DNA from: Chitinophaga rhizophila | GTDB taxonomy: Bacteria > Bacteroidota > Bacteroidia > Chitinophagales > Chitinophagaceae | DNA length: 64,000 bases | NCBI RefSeq assembly: GCF_019492185.1 | Contig: NZ_JAICCF010000001.1 | Span: forward strand, 1,798,001 to 1,862,000 | Direction of reading: 5' to 3' | Shown here: in pieces, positions 35,801 through 44,076 of the stretch | Position numbering within the stretch: position 1 is the stretch's first letter | Layout: each line of letters starts with the position of its first letter | Program-made: the position numbers and the translations under genes | The notes under the pieces: model-generated | What the model saw: only the letters and a program-made list of their open reading frames with translations | Database searches by the model: none | Told to the model about the DNA's origin: nothing

Positions 35801-35942
35801 TGCCTTTTTCAAGAATTGTTATGCCTGGTAGCGGACTACCGTCTGCATCTCTGATAGTACCTGATACCGCCTGCTTATCCTGTGCGGACACATTGATGCA
35901 CACGCATAGGAATAGCGATAAAAAGATGAGCAATCTTTTCAT
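32823..35942 (-). CDS. SusC/RagA-family TonB-linked outer membrane receptor
   Basis: 1039-aa transporter: signal peptide (MKRLLIFLSLFLCVCINVSA), carboxypeptidase-like domain (GTIRDADGSPLPGITILEKG), LGEVVVTALGIKREKKSLGY segment, plug domain (PLIVVDGIPL; VLKGPAASALYGSRAGNGVILI) and barrel. No STN domain. It is the first gene of the LacI-side pair: the LacI gene lies upstream in the same direction and a perfect LacI-type palindrome (36179-36190) lies between them, which suggests catabolite-style repression of this pair. Ligand unknown. Confidence 0.95.
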   Translation of the reverse strand: MKRLLIFLSLFLCVCINVSAQDKQAVSGTIRDADGSPLPGITILEKGTKNGALTDAAGSFRLQVDPKAVLVVSGIGFISQEVAVNGVSTLNVSLVVDNKNLGEVVVTALGIKREKKSLGYALQEVSGEKLVAARESNLANALTGKVAGLQVLRSSNGPAGSTKITLRGNNSFREGGNQPLIVVDGIPLDNFTGASNNDYWNPSKDMGNGLADVNPDDIESMSVLKGPAASALYGSRAGNGVILITTKTGRKQKGLGITYTSQVGFSDIFAQPNRQNTFAQGKENIFNPEETVNWGPAIEGQTVTDWQGKETQLRTYDNVNNYFNRGFNFKNTISFQQQVSEGTSIYTSITHLTDKGIIPGANLNRTNLTARAVSRFGASKRWTTDTKIQYINSRANNRPQNGDNSGNVFRTIYMLPVNMDIRDFSVARRDNGKMLWYGNGNAINPYWARQYDLNEDVRDRFLMTGALKYDFTSWLNAELKAGADMYGTNIEAKRYAGSPSPVNGSYSHGKETFSELNYSALVTARKDNVIGKLGGALTVGGNLMRQKRDKLDASVGELQIPDFFFLNNGRSAPSITPFLSEKRINSVYGSIGLNWDAYWFVDVTMRNDWSSALSKANQSYFYPSVSSSLVVTEMISHLGGSLPSWLSYGKLRASYAMAGNDLDPYSLYNTYEVTKDPNGNTVVKRKPVLYDPNVRSELIKSTEMGAEARFFNNRLSVDFAWYKSNATRQLIDLPMDPLSGYTKRKINAGNIQNTGIELMLNARALDNPKGLSWDVTVNYSNNKNTIEELTPGISTYPLGGFDDVQVLAKTHQKYGDIWGTAFQRVEDPNSPAFGKMIVSASGFPLATPDKRYLGNQQPVGMLGVTNTFYYKAFSLGFQVDARIGGKMFSGTHSALQRNGMAAETVVNGKRDEFVVDGVVYNEQTKTYDQNTVAVRPEQYWSLAINGTNVGIVEANLYDATNVRLRNLNLNYNLPGKLLSRTPVQRASIGFTCTNVWMISSHMKGLDPEAVYATYTNATGFEAGSAPTSRSFLFNLTVGF

Positions 35943-36425
35943 AGTTCGATTTTGATGATGAATGTGGATTTAGAAAATATATGACATGCAAACCGGTTAA
36001 TCAATACGCCTGAGATCGTACTGTTAAGCAGCTCCCGTTTGTTTTTCCGTGTTTATTCCCCTTTTTGTCCCTGAGTTTTTTTTAAATTATTCTGAAAATT
36101 TCCCTCCTCCAGAGTAACTAATAATTGTGGAATGATTTAGTTCCAGTTGATAAAAATTTTTCTTGCGTGGCAAGTCTGTAAAACGTTTTAGTACTATGCT
36201 GACAGTTCGGTAAAATTACAGTAGTTCGACACCAATGAAATGACACAATGATGTTATATTCATGAGTAGTAACACACAGTTCATCACAAATCATCACATG
36301 AAATGTCCATAAATACCAGCAGCCATAAACATGTCAATTCAAAATTCCTTGTTTATTGAAAATTGATCAAGTAAATGACAGCATAGTATCAGGTTGGACT
36401 ATAATTGCTTCTCGGTGAATGCCTG
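35943..36425. other. Intergenic region between lacI-type gene and susC
   Basis: About 480 bases without a gene. It contains the palindrome TAAAACGTTTTA at 36179-36190, a shorter palindrome AACCGGTT at 35991-35998 near the susC start, and otherwise AT-rich sequence. No clear TAnnTTTG box could be found on the minus strand. Confidence 0.6.
36179..36190. promoter_or_regulatory. LacI-family operator candidate
   Basis: Perfect 12-bp palindrome TAAAACGTTTTA with the central CG typical of LacI/CcpA-type operators. It lies 237 nt upstream of the susC start and downstream of the LacI-type gene, whose HTH and hinge are normal. Confidence 0.6.
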
Positions 36426-37460
36426 TCAGACGTTAGCATGAACAGCCGGTACAGAAGATTCTCTTTTCCTGAGCTCAAGTGAAAGTACAACGTGTTGTGC
36501 TACATGTATTTCAGTGGTTTGCTCCAGTTCATCAATCAGCATATGTATCAGTCGCCGGCCTATTTCCTCTACCGGCTGAGCTACGCAGGTAATGGATGGG
36601 CTATGCAATCTGAAGATGTCATGATCGTCAAAGCTTACCATACCCAGGTCTGTACCTATATGCAAACCAATAGCACGGATACTCTCTATACCACAGATTC
36701 CGAGGTAATTAGTTGCGAAGAACAAGGCATCAAGATCCTTATTCGTTTGCAGATACTGGGTAATTTCCTGAATAAATCCAGCTCTGTCCAGATCAAATGG
36801 AAGGCGCTTAATAACATTCTTGCCTGCCGGCAGTCCATGTTTCTTCAAGGCATCCACAAACCCTTCGAGACGCTGCTGCATCTGAATTTGGGATGAAGTG
36901 GTAGTAATAATCCCGATTCTCTTATATCCCTGCTCTACCAGGTGAGTAACTGCTGTATAAGCCCCCTGAAAATTGTCTACCACCACATAATTGGAGTCTG
37001 CGATGTTAGGGAAGTACCGGTCCATCAGCACAACCGGCTTCTGTAATGAGGCTATTTCTTTATCAAGATTGAGCGTAGGAGTAATAATATAACCATCCAC
37101 CTGACGATATCTGAGTACTTCAAGCAGACCTTTGGCCTTTTCTTCATTGTCTTCGGTACTACCAAACAACACCTTATAGCCAAACTTATCCGCCTCGTCT
37201 TCAACGACCTTTGCCACATTAGCAAAAAAACTATTGGCAATATCTTCCACTATCAATCCGATTGTTTTCGTTTTGCCGGTGCGTAACCCCCTGGCAAGCT
37301 GGTTGGGCTTATACTTAAGTTTTCCAGCTATCTTCAGGATCCTTTTGCTGACCTGTTCACTGATTCTTTTTTCTTTTCCTTTACCATTCAATACAAAAGA
37401 AACTGTTGTAGGAGAAACACCTGCCTCTTGGGCAATATCTTTAATGGATATTCCTTTCAC
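36426..37460 (-). CDS. LacI-family transcriptional regulator
   Basis: 344-aa regulator: helix-turn-helix at about 4-25 (SIKDIAQEAGVSPTTVSFVLNG) and hinge helix (KPNQLARGLRTGK, about 53-65) that inserts into the central CG of an operator. The periplasmic-binding-protein-like sensor domain (about 65-335) has IGLIVEDIANSFFANVAK and ALFFATNYLGICGIESIR. It probably binds a small sugar or related ligand from the island's substrate and controls the susC/susD pair directly downstream. It is divergent from the AraC-type gene at 37753. Confidence 0.92.
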   Translation of the reverse strand: MKGISIKDIAQEAGVSPTTVSFVLNGKGKEKRISEQVSKRILKIAGKLKYKPNQLARGLRTGKTKTIGLIVEDIANSFFANVAKVVEDEADKFGYKVLFGSTEDNEEKAKGLLEVLRYRQVDGYIITPTLNLDKEIASLQKPVVLMDRYFPNIADSNYVVVDNFQGAYTAVTHLVEQGYKRIGIITTTSSQIQMQQRLEGFVDALKKHGLPAGKNVIKRLPFDLDRAGFIQEITQYLQTNKDLDALFFATNYLGICGIESIRAIGLHIGTDLGMVSFDDHDIFRLHSPSITCVAQPVEEIGRRLIHMLIDELEQTTEIHVAQHVVLSLELRKRESSVPAVHANV

Positions 37461-37752
37461 GAAATTCAGATTTGGTTTGATATTCGTTAGAAAATTAGAC
37501 TCTTAAGTGCAGATTGCCAAATAAAATAAAAATAACAGGCGGATTTTTTAAATCATGAATATTGCGGACAATTGATGCTTTTTTAACCAAAATTTGATAA
37601 TTTGGCACTTTCTGAGAAAAAGTTTTGTCAGGGAGATTTGCAATTACTGTCTGTATAACTTACAGTAGGGGGGTCATATACCGAACGATTGTTTATTTAT
37701 TACTGTTTCGAGAGTCATCACAGGGTTAAAGGGAAGATTAAATTATAACTAC

Positions 37753-38628
37753 ATGAAACCCATTCTGATAAAAGTGGGGGCATTTGCCGACAATCAGATC
37801 ACCATCATAGAAAGATGTGATCCATATTTTAATACACCATTTCACTTCCATCCTGAATGTGAACTGGTATTCGTCATGGAAAGCAATGGTAAGAGAATCG
37901 TTGGAGACAGCATCGAAAGCTTTGATGTAGGCGACATGGTGTTTCTGGGACCACACATTCCACACGTATGGTACAATGATGAAAGCTACCACAAGAACAA
38001 TGAGCAGCTGAAAGCCCGCTCGGTGGTGATCTATTTCCCGAAAGACATCTTCGGGGAGAAATTTTACGGCCTGCCAGAGACAAAGTCACTGACAGACCTT
38101 TTCCACAGGGCACAGCGAGGTATGAAAATACTAGGCCCAACCTATGATATACTGAAGGAACAGATACTTTCCCTGCCTAAGAAAGAAGGACTGGAACGTA
38201 TTATATCCCTGCTCAGTATCCTTAAAATACTGGCCGAAACCAAAGATGTACAGTATCTCGCAAGCACTGGTTATTCACATGCCTTTAACGCCAAAGACAA
38301 TCATAAGATTGACGAAGTATTCAAGTATGTGATGGGTAATTTCTCCAAAGAAATCTCGCTCCAGGACGTGGCCAGTATTACCAACCTTTCTCCGCAATCC
38401 TTCTGCCGCTTCTTTAAGAACCGTACCAAGAAATCCTTTGTACAGTTCCTGAATGAAGTACGCATAGGACATGCATGTAAACGGCTGACAGAAGAAGACT
38501 GGTCCATTGCGGAAATAGCTTACTCCTGCGGATTCAAAAACCTGTCTAACTTCAATCGCTTCTTTAAAGAGATTGTAGGCAAAACACCGAAAGAGTATAA
38601 AAACGAATTGAGACTGAAAGAAGCGTGA
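37753..38628 (+). CDS. AraC-family transcriptional regulator with cupin sensor
   Basis: 291-aa regulator. The N-terminal cupin-like domain (about 10-110) shows HFHPECELVFV and FDVGDMVFLGPHIPHVW, the usual ligand-binding barrel. Two HTH motifs make up the C-terminal AraC domain (about 185-285): ISLQDVASITNLSPQSFCRFFKN and WSIAEIAYSCGFKNLSNFNRFFK. Such proteins activate genes when a sugar or similar inducer binds. Its target may be the adjacent LacI/SusCD island or the FecI/FecR locus; sequence does not say. Starts at ATG 37753 after a 290-bp spacer shared with the LacI gene. Confidence 0.92.
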   Translation: MKPILIKVGAFADNQITIIERCDPYFNTPFHFHPECELVFVMESNGKRIVGDSIESFDVGDMVFLGPHIPHVWYNDESYHKNNEQLKARSVVIYFPKDIFGEKFYGLPETKSLTDLFHRAQRGMKILGPTYDILKEQILSLPKKEGLERIISLLSILKILAETKDVQYLASTGYSHAFNAKDNHKIDEVFKYVMGNFSKEISLQDVASITNLSPQSFCRFFKNRTKKSFVQFLNEVRIGHACKRLTEEDWSIAEIAYSCGFKNLSNFNRFFKEIVGKTPKEYKNELRLKEA

Positions 38629-38846
38629 GATATACGCTTATAAAGCTTTGCTATTGAAATCAGCAAGGCTATACACTGATCTTCAGCCAGGTAAGCGCCA
38701 TGGCCAGGATAGCTTATTGTAAATTATTTGGTAATTGACTAAAATGTATTAATTTCCTTTCGGCTGATAACGAACGATGCCGACATAAATGGAGTTATTC
38801 GCTGATAATAAGCCATTTATCAACCAAAATCTATTTACTGTAATCC

Positions 38847-39446
38847 ATGTATAGTAATTATACTGACCAAGAATTACTATCGCTGCTGCAAAAAGACAGT
38901 GTAAATGCTTTTAACGTTATTTACGAGCGTTATAGTCACCCGTTATACCTTTACATTCTTAGTAAAATAGATGGCGCTGAAGCTGGCAAAGATGTATTGC
39001 AGGACCTCTTCACTTCCCTCTGGGAACGAAGGCAATCCATCAGTGTCAATGAATCACTAAAGTCTTACCTGTACCAGTCAGCCAGACATAAGATCATCGA
39101 CATCTACCGTAAAAACTCCACCTACCGCAAGTACCTCCAGCAACTGATAGAACATTTTGACGTACAACCTGGCGGCATTGCCGAACTGGTTGATAATAAA
39201 GCCCGTACACAGGATGTATTTGAAACCATCAACCACCTGCCAGGGCGCATGAAAGAAATCTTCATGCTAAGCCGCGTCGAACATCAGACTGTTGAGCAAA
39301 TTGCCACCAGGCTCGGACTTTCCCCGCAAACCGTTAAAAACCAAATAACCAAAGCCCTTAAGATACTACGTGCCAATCATGCCAGAACAGACCTTGTAGC
39401 GTTCCTACTCATTACAAGGGCCATGTACTCATTTTTTGCTAACTGA
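38847..39446 (+). CDS. ECF sigma factor, FecI-like
   Basis: 199-aa RNA polymerase sigma factor. Region 2 (about 20-95) has FNVIYERYSHPLYLYILSK, KDVLQDLFTSLWERR and SLKSYLYQSARHKIIDIYRK. Region 4 (about 125-185) has MKEIFMLSRVEHQTVEQIA and LSPQTVKNQITKALKIL. It is the first gene of the sigma / FecR / STN-SusC / SusD cassette and should activate that receptor locus when its ligand is bound outside. The gene differs clearly in sequence from the two SigK-like factors at 14-16 kb. Confidence 0.92.
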   Translation: MYSNYTDQELLSLLQKDSVNAFNVIYERYSHPLYLYILSKIDGAEAGKDVLQDLFTSLWERRQSISVNESLKSYLYQSARHKIIDIYRKNSTYRKYLQQLIEHFDVQPGGIAELVDNKARTQDVFETINHLPGRMKEIFMLSRVEHQTVEQIATRLGLSPQTVKNQITKALKILRANHARTDLVAFLLITRAMYSFFAN

Positions 39447-39500
39447 TGGTACTTCTGCCCCTATGGCACGACATCAGCATATCATTGGGACATTTCAAAA

Positions 39501-40514
39501 TTGCAAGCAGTGGAGCAAGATCAGATCAGGAAAATATTAGAACGTTATAATCAAGGCCAATGCACCCCGGAAGAAACCGCCGTCATCGAACAGTGGTTTG
39601 ATAGTATTGGTAATCAACATACGTCGTCTAAAAGTGAGCGTGAGATACAAGCCGACCTCGCGGAGGTACAACGCACGCTTAACTATCATATACAACCCGC
39701 TACCCCGGTACGCCCCCTTTTGCGCACCTGGTACTACGTGGCAGCCGCTGTAACGCTGCTGGTGGCCGCAGGGGCCTGGTTCTTCCAGCAAAAACAACGA
39801 GCGGCGCATCCTGCTTCTCCCAACCAACCGCTAGCCGGTCATGTCGCTGAAAGCAACCGCACCATAGCTAATGGTTTCGTGACTGTCCATACTTCCAAAG
39901 GCAACCAGGAAGTAGTGACCCTGGAAGATGGCAGTAAGATTATGCTTAATGCCGCTACCCGGATACGCTATCCTGAACATTTCTCAGGTAATAGCCGCGA
40001 CATCTTCCTGGAAGAAGGGGAAGCATGGTTTGACGCTGCTACTGCTCCCAATAAAGCATTTACCGTTCATGCCGGCAATATTAATACTACTGCCCTGGGT
40101 ACCACCTTCAATGTACGCGCCTACCCGCACGAACAACAAATCACCGTGGCCCTGCTTACTGGTAAAGTAAAAATCACTACCGCCTCTCAACCACCGGTTA
40201 TATTACAGCCAAGTGAGCAGGTCAGCTTTGACCTCCGCTCACAACAACTGGTTAAAACCGCCTGTAATACAGAAGAGGCAATTGGCTGGCAAAAAGGCTA
40301 CCTGGTATTTAAAGACGCTTCCTATGAACAGGTACGTATCGCCATCGAAAATAAATATGGCATTACTATCATCAATCAAAGCGGCAAAAAAGACTGGACC
40401 TACACCGGCAATTTCAGACAGGAAACCCTGGCAAATGTCATCGAAACCATTTGCCTTACAGAATCACTTTCCTATTCAATCGGGAAGGACACCGTATGGC
40501 TGAAGAATAAGTAA
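39501..40514 (+). CDS. FecR-family anti-sigma factor / sensor
   Basis: 337-aa inner-membrane protein that passes the receptor signal to the FecI-type sigma factor. N-terminal cytoplasmic region to about 75, one transmembrane helix (about 77-95, WYYVAAAVTLLVAAGAWFF), a FecR domain (about 130-225, VTLEDGSKIMLNAATRIRYP and DIFLEEGEAWFDA) and a C-terminal DUF4974-type domain (about 265-335, FKDASYEQVRIAIENKYGI). No ATG is available near the N terminus: the start is TTG at 39501 or GTG at 39510, leaving a 54-nt or 63-nt gap after the sigma gene. The start is therefore uncertain by three residues. Confidence 0.88.
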   Translation: MQAVEQDQIRKILERYNQGQCTPEETAVIEQWFDSIGNQHTSSKSEREIQADLAEVQRTLNYHIQPATPVRPLLRTWYYVAAAVTLLVAAGAWFFQQKQRAAHPASPNQPLAGHVAESNRTIANGFVTVHTSKGNQEVVTLEDGSKIMLNAATRIRYPEHFSGNSRDIFLEEGEAWFDAATAPNKAFTVHAGNINTTALGTTFNVRAYPHEQQITVALLTGKVKITTASQPPVILQPSEQVSFDLRSQQLVKTACNTEEAIGWQKGYLVFKDASYEQVRIAIENKYGITIINQSGKKDWTYTGNFRQETLANVIETICLTESLSYSIGKDTVWLKNK

Positions 40515-40598
40515 TACTGTTTTAGCAACTGCCCTTCGCAGGGCATATCATATTTCGTCACTGAAGCTGCTTTTGTATCTAAACGTAAATGGGGCTAT

Positions 40599-43500
40599 AT
40601 GAGGGGAAAATCATACTTCTGCAAAGTATGTATTATTGCCGGTTTCCTGTTAATGGCCTCATTGACTGGAATCAATCCCGCTTGTGCCCAACCTGCCGGT
40701 ACCTGCGATCAGTGCGTCACTATCACTGCCAACGATAAGAACATCTCTGAAATCATCATTGACATATCCACGCAGAGTAAGCTGAACTTTCACTACGATA
40801 AAAATACCATTGATCTCAATAGAAGAATATCTCTTCATTGCAAAGATCTGCCGGTACAGGAAGTACTTACCAGGCTGTCTTCCCGTACCGGCCTTACCTT
40901 CCTTATCAAAGGCGATAAGATCATCATATCGTCAGATATACAGCAAACGGCTGGTACAGATCTCCCCTCCGACAGCAGGAAAGACGATTTCCGCATAACC
41001 GGACGGGTACTGAACACGCATGGAAAACCTTTACCAGGTACTACTATTCTGATTAAAGGCTCTCATAAAGGCGTACAAGCTGATGATGAAGGTTATTATA
41101 ACATCGGCGCTGCACCAGCTGATGTACTTGTCTTTCGCTCAGTAGGCTATCTGCATAAGGAAGTTGCTGTCAGCGACCGGCCACTGGTCGATGTTACCCT
41201 GACAGAAAGTGTACACGGACTCAATGAACAGATTGTCACGGCCCTTGGTATTCCCAAAAGCAATAAAGAACTCTCCTACTCCACCGGCCAGCTGGCAAGT
41301 GAAGACATCTCTACTGTAAAAGACGCTAACGTCATCAACAGCCTGTCAGGGAAAATTGCCGGCGTCATGATAAACAGAAGCGCATCCGGTATAGGCGGTT
41401 CTGCCAGGGTTATACTCAGAGGGAATAAATCGACGAGGGAAAACCAGCCACTTTATATTATTGACGGGGTTCCTATGGCTAACTTCACGCCCTCACAGCC
41501 TACAGATATATGGGGACAATCCTCTGGTATTGTAGGTTCTGCCGGAAGAGATGGTGGCGACGGTATCTCTAACCTTAATCCCGACGATATTGAGAGTATC
41601 AGCGTACTGAAAAGCGCTTCTGCTGCTGCCCTTTATGGCAGCCAGGCTGCTAATGGCGTCATCATGATTACTACTAAAAAAGGACTGGCTGGTAAAGCGC
41701 GGATCCATGTATCGTCTGACCTGATGATAGACGCTCCTTTACTGCTGCCCAACCTGCAGTTCCGCTACGGACAAACCATACGCCCCTACAGAGATGATAA
41801 AGATAACCTGCAGCCTGGTTCGGCTGACAGCTGGGGCGGTAGTATCAATGTGCCCAACCATGTAAAGAGCTTCTTCCGCACAGGCCTTACTTCCACCAAT
41901 AGCATCTCTTACAGCGGCGGGGCCGAAAACACCCAATACTATCTGTCCTACGCCAATACAATGAATAAAGGTATTCTACCGGCGAACCGCCTGCAACGAC
42001 ATACTTTCAATACCCGTGTCACTGCCAATCTGCTTAAAAAGAAGCTGCTCGTAGACGCCAACTTTACCTACCTGATACAGGATGTGGAGAACAAACCCTC
42101 CTCCGGACTTTACTACAACGCACTGACTGGCCTGTACAACCTACCCCGGGGTATCAATTTTGATGATTATAAGCAGTACCAGTACTTTGACACACGCCGT
42201 AGCCTGCCCTTGCAGAATTGGTGGAACATCCGCAATGACCTGAACTGGCCGGGGCTGGATGATCAGCAGAACCCTTACTGGATCCAATATAAAGCGCAGC
42301 GAAAAGAAGCCAGGAACCGTAGCATGTTATCCCTTTCACTGAAATACAAGATTACAGACTGGCTGTCCTTACAGGTAAGAGGTAATATAGATCGGAGTAA
42401 CGACAGTTATCAGATGTCGGCTCATGCTGGTACCCAACAGGTGTTAAGTCCGCCAAATGGCAGGCTTACGCGCGAAACAGAATATAATACCCAGCTGTAT
42501 GCAGATATGATGCTGACTGCTACCAGGAAGCTATCACCAGGCTTAAAGCTACAGACGATGCTGGGTGTAAGTATTACAGATGTCAAAGCACATGACCGTT
42601 CACTGATCAGTACTAATCCTACTGCTGCTGAAGGACTGATCGTACCAAATGTGTTCGCAGTTACAAACATTTCTCCCAGTGCACTGGACGCTCAGCAAAG
42701 CATTGATAAGAAACAACTGCAGGCGCTGTTTGGCAGCGCACAGCTTAACTGGAAGCAACGCATATTCCTGGACGTAACGGGCCGCAACGACTGGTCCAGC
42801 ACATTTGCCTTCACGCCTATAAAGGCCAAAGGTTACTTCTATTATTCGGCTGGTGTTAGCGCCATATTAAGCGAATGGCTCCGTATGCCGGCCGCTGTAA
42901 GTTTTGCCAAAGTACGCCTATCCTATGCGAAAGCCGGTAACGACATTGCTCCCTATGCTTCCAGACCGGCCCGGTTCCTGTTACAGACTACCGGCGGCGT
43001 AACGCGTGTCAATTTCAATACGCGTGCCCCCTACCCCGGCATCTACCTTAAGCCGGAGGATAACCGCTCACTGGAAGCCGGCGCAGAGATTCGGATACTC
43101 CAGGATCGCGTAGGCATAGATCTGACATGGTATAAGAACAATAACTATCAGCAGTACATGGAAGTGCGTGCCCCTTCCGGATCGGGCTACCTGTTCTACT
43201 ATCTGAACCTGGGAAATATACAGAACCAGGGATGGGAAGCCATATTAAACCTGGTGCCTGTTCAACGTACCCATCTGAAATGGAGCAGTACTTTCAACCT
43301 GACGGTAAACAACAATAAGGTGGTTACACTCAGCAACAACAGCATCCCCGGAGCCGGACCGGATAACTACTATATCCTGACTGACTTTGTCACCAACATG
43401 TATGGGTCCTTCATCAGGGAGGGCGGCTCATGGGGAGATATTTACACCAATAAAGAACTATACAAAAACGATAAAGGACAGTTTGTTATTGACAGCAGAG

Positions 43501-44063
43501 GAAATCTGGAAACACGCAACGTACTCAAAAAAGTAGGCAACCCTAATCCGCGGTTTATGCTGGGATGGAACAACTCACTGACCTATAGAAGCTTCGCACT
43601 CAGCTTTCTGATAGACGGCCGTTTTGGCGGTAAAGTCATGAGTGTAACCAACTCTGTACTCGATGCCTACGGCGTCAGCGAAGCCAGCGCAAAAGCCAGA
43701 GATGCAGGCGGTATGACTATCAACGCAGTCTATGAAGATGGTACCCCGCTCATCACCACTTATGACGAACGCAGATTCTATGCTACAATCGGCGGGCGGG
43801 CAGGCATCGGAGAGATGTATATGTACGATGCGACCAATATCCGGCTCAGAGAGTTATCACTTACCTGCAGGCTGCCACTGAAGAGTAAATGGATTAATAA
43901 ACTCCAGCTCGGACTGATTGGCAGAAATCTATGCTTCTTTGCCATCCACGCACCTTTTGACCCGGAGGTATCCATGAGCAGCGGTAACGGCCTTCAGGGC
44001 ATAGACGCTTTTGGTGTATCCGCGCTAAGGAGCTTTGGTGCCAACATTAAACTGGTTCTTTAA
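40599..44063 (+). CDS. SusC/FecA-like TonB-dependent receptor with STN signalling domain
   Basis: 1154-aa outer-membrane transporter. After the signal peptide (about 1-30) comes an STN (secretin/TonB short N-terminal) domain (about 45-110: ITANDKNISEIIIDISTQS, FHYDKNTIDLN, VLTRLSSRTGLTF), which in FecA-type systems touches the FecR sensor. Then a carboxypeptidase-like domain (about 130-205), LNEQIVTALG, the plug (PLYIIDGVPMANF, LKSASAAALYGSQAANGVIMI) and the barrel. The STN domain and the neighbouring FecI/FecR pair make this the signalling receptor of the locus. It shares 13 bp spacing with its susD. Ligand could be a glycan, peptide or siderophore. Confidence 0.95.
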   Translation: MRGKSYFCKVCIIAGFLLMASLTGINPACAQPAGTCDQCVTITANDKNISEIIIDISTQSKLNFHYDKNTIDLNRRISLHCKDLPVQEVLTRLSSRTGLTFLIKGDKIIISSDIQQTAGTDLPSDSRKDDFRITGRVLNTHGKPLPGTTILIKGSHKGVQADDEGYYNIGAAPADVLVFRSVGYLHKEVAVSDRPLVDVTLTESVHGLNEQIVTALGIPKSNKELSYSTGQLASEDISTVKDANVINSLSGKIAGVMINRSASGIGGSARVILRGNKSTRENQPLYIIDGVPMANFTPSQPTDIWGQSSGIVGSAGRDGGDGISNLNPDDIESISVLKSASAAALYGSQAANGVIMITTKKGLAGKARIHVSSDLMIDAPLLLPNLQFRYGQTIRPYRDDKDNLQPGSADSWGGSINVPNHVKSFFRTGLTSTNSISYSGGAENTQYYLSYANTMNKGILPANRLQRHTFNTRVTANLLKKKLLVDANFTYLIQDVENKPSSGLYYNALTGLYNLPRGINFDDYKQYQYFDTRRSLPLQNWWNIRNDLNWPGLDDQQNPYWIQYKAQRKEARNRSMLSLSLKYKITDWLSLQVRGNIDRSNDSYQMSAHAGTQQVLSPPNGRLTRETEYNTQLYADMMLTATRKLSPGLKLQTMLGVSITDVKAHDRSLISTNPTAAEGLIVPNVFAVTNISPSALDAQQSIDKKQLQALFGSAQLNWKQRIFLDVTGRNDWSSTFAFTPIKAKGYFYYSAGVSAILSEWLRMPAAVSFAKVRLSYAKAGNDIAPYASRPARFLLQTTGGVTRVNFNTRAPYPGIYLKPEDNRSLEAGAEIRILQDRVGIDLTWYKNNNYQQYMEVRAPSGSGYLFYYLNLGNIQNQGWEAILNLVPVQRTHLKWSSTFNLTVNNNKVVTLSNNSIPGAGPDNYYILTDFVTNMYGSFIREGGSWGDIYTNKELYKNDKGQFVIDSRGNLETRNVLKKVGNPNPRFMLGWNNSLTYRSFALSFLIDGRFGGKVMSVTNSVLDAYGVSEASAKARDAGGMTINAVYEDGTPLITTYDERRFYATIGGRAGIGEMYMYDATNIRLRELSLTCRLPLKSKWINKLQLGLIGRNLCFFAIHAPFDPEVSMSSGNGLQGIDAFGVSALRSFGANIKLVL

Positions 44064-44076
44064 AAAGAGCTTATGA

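Noticed and set aside
35991-35998. AACCGGTT as main LacI operator
   Set aside because: Only 8 bp and very common by chance; TAAAACGTTTTA at 36179-36190 is the better site.
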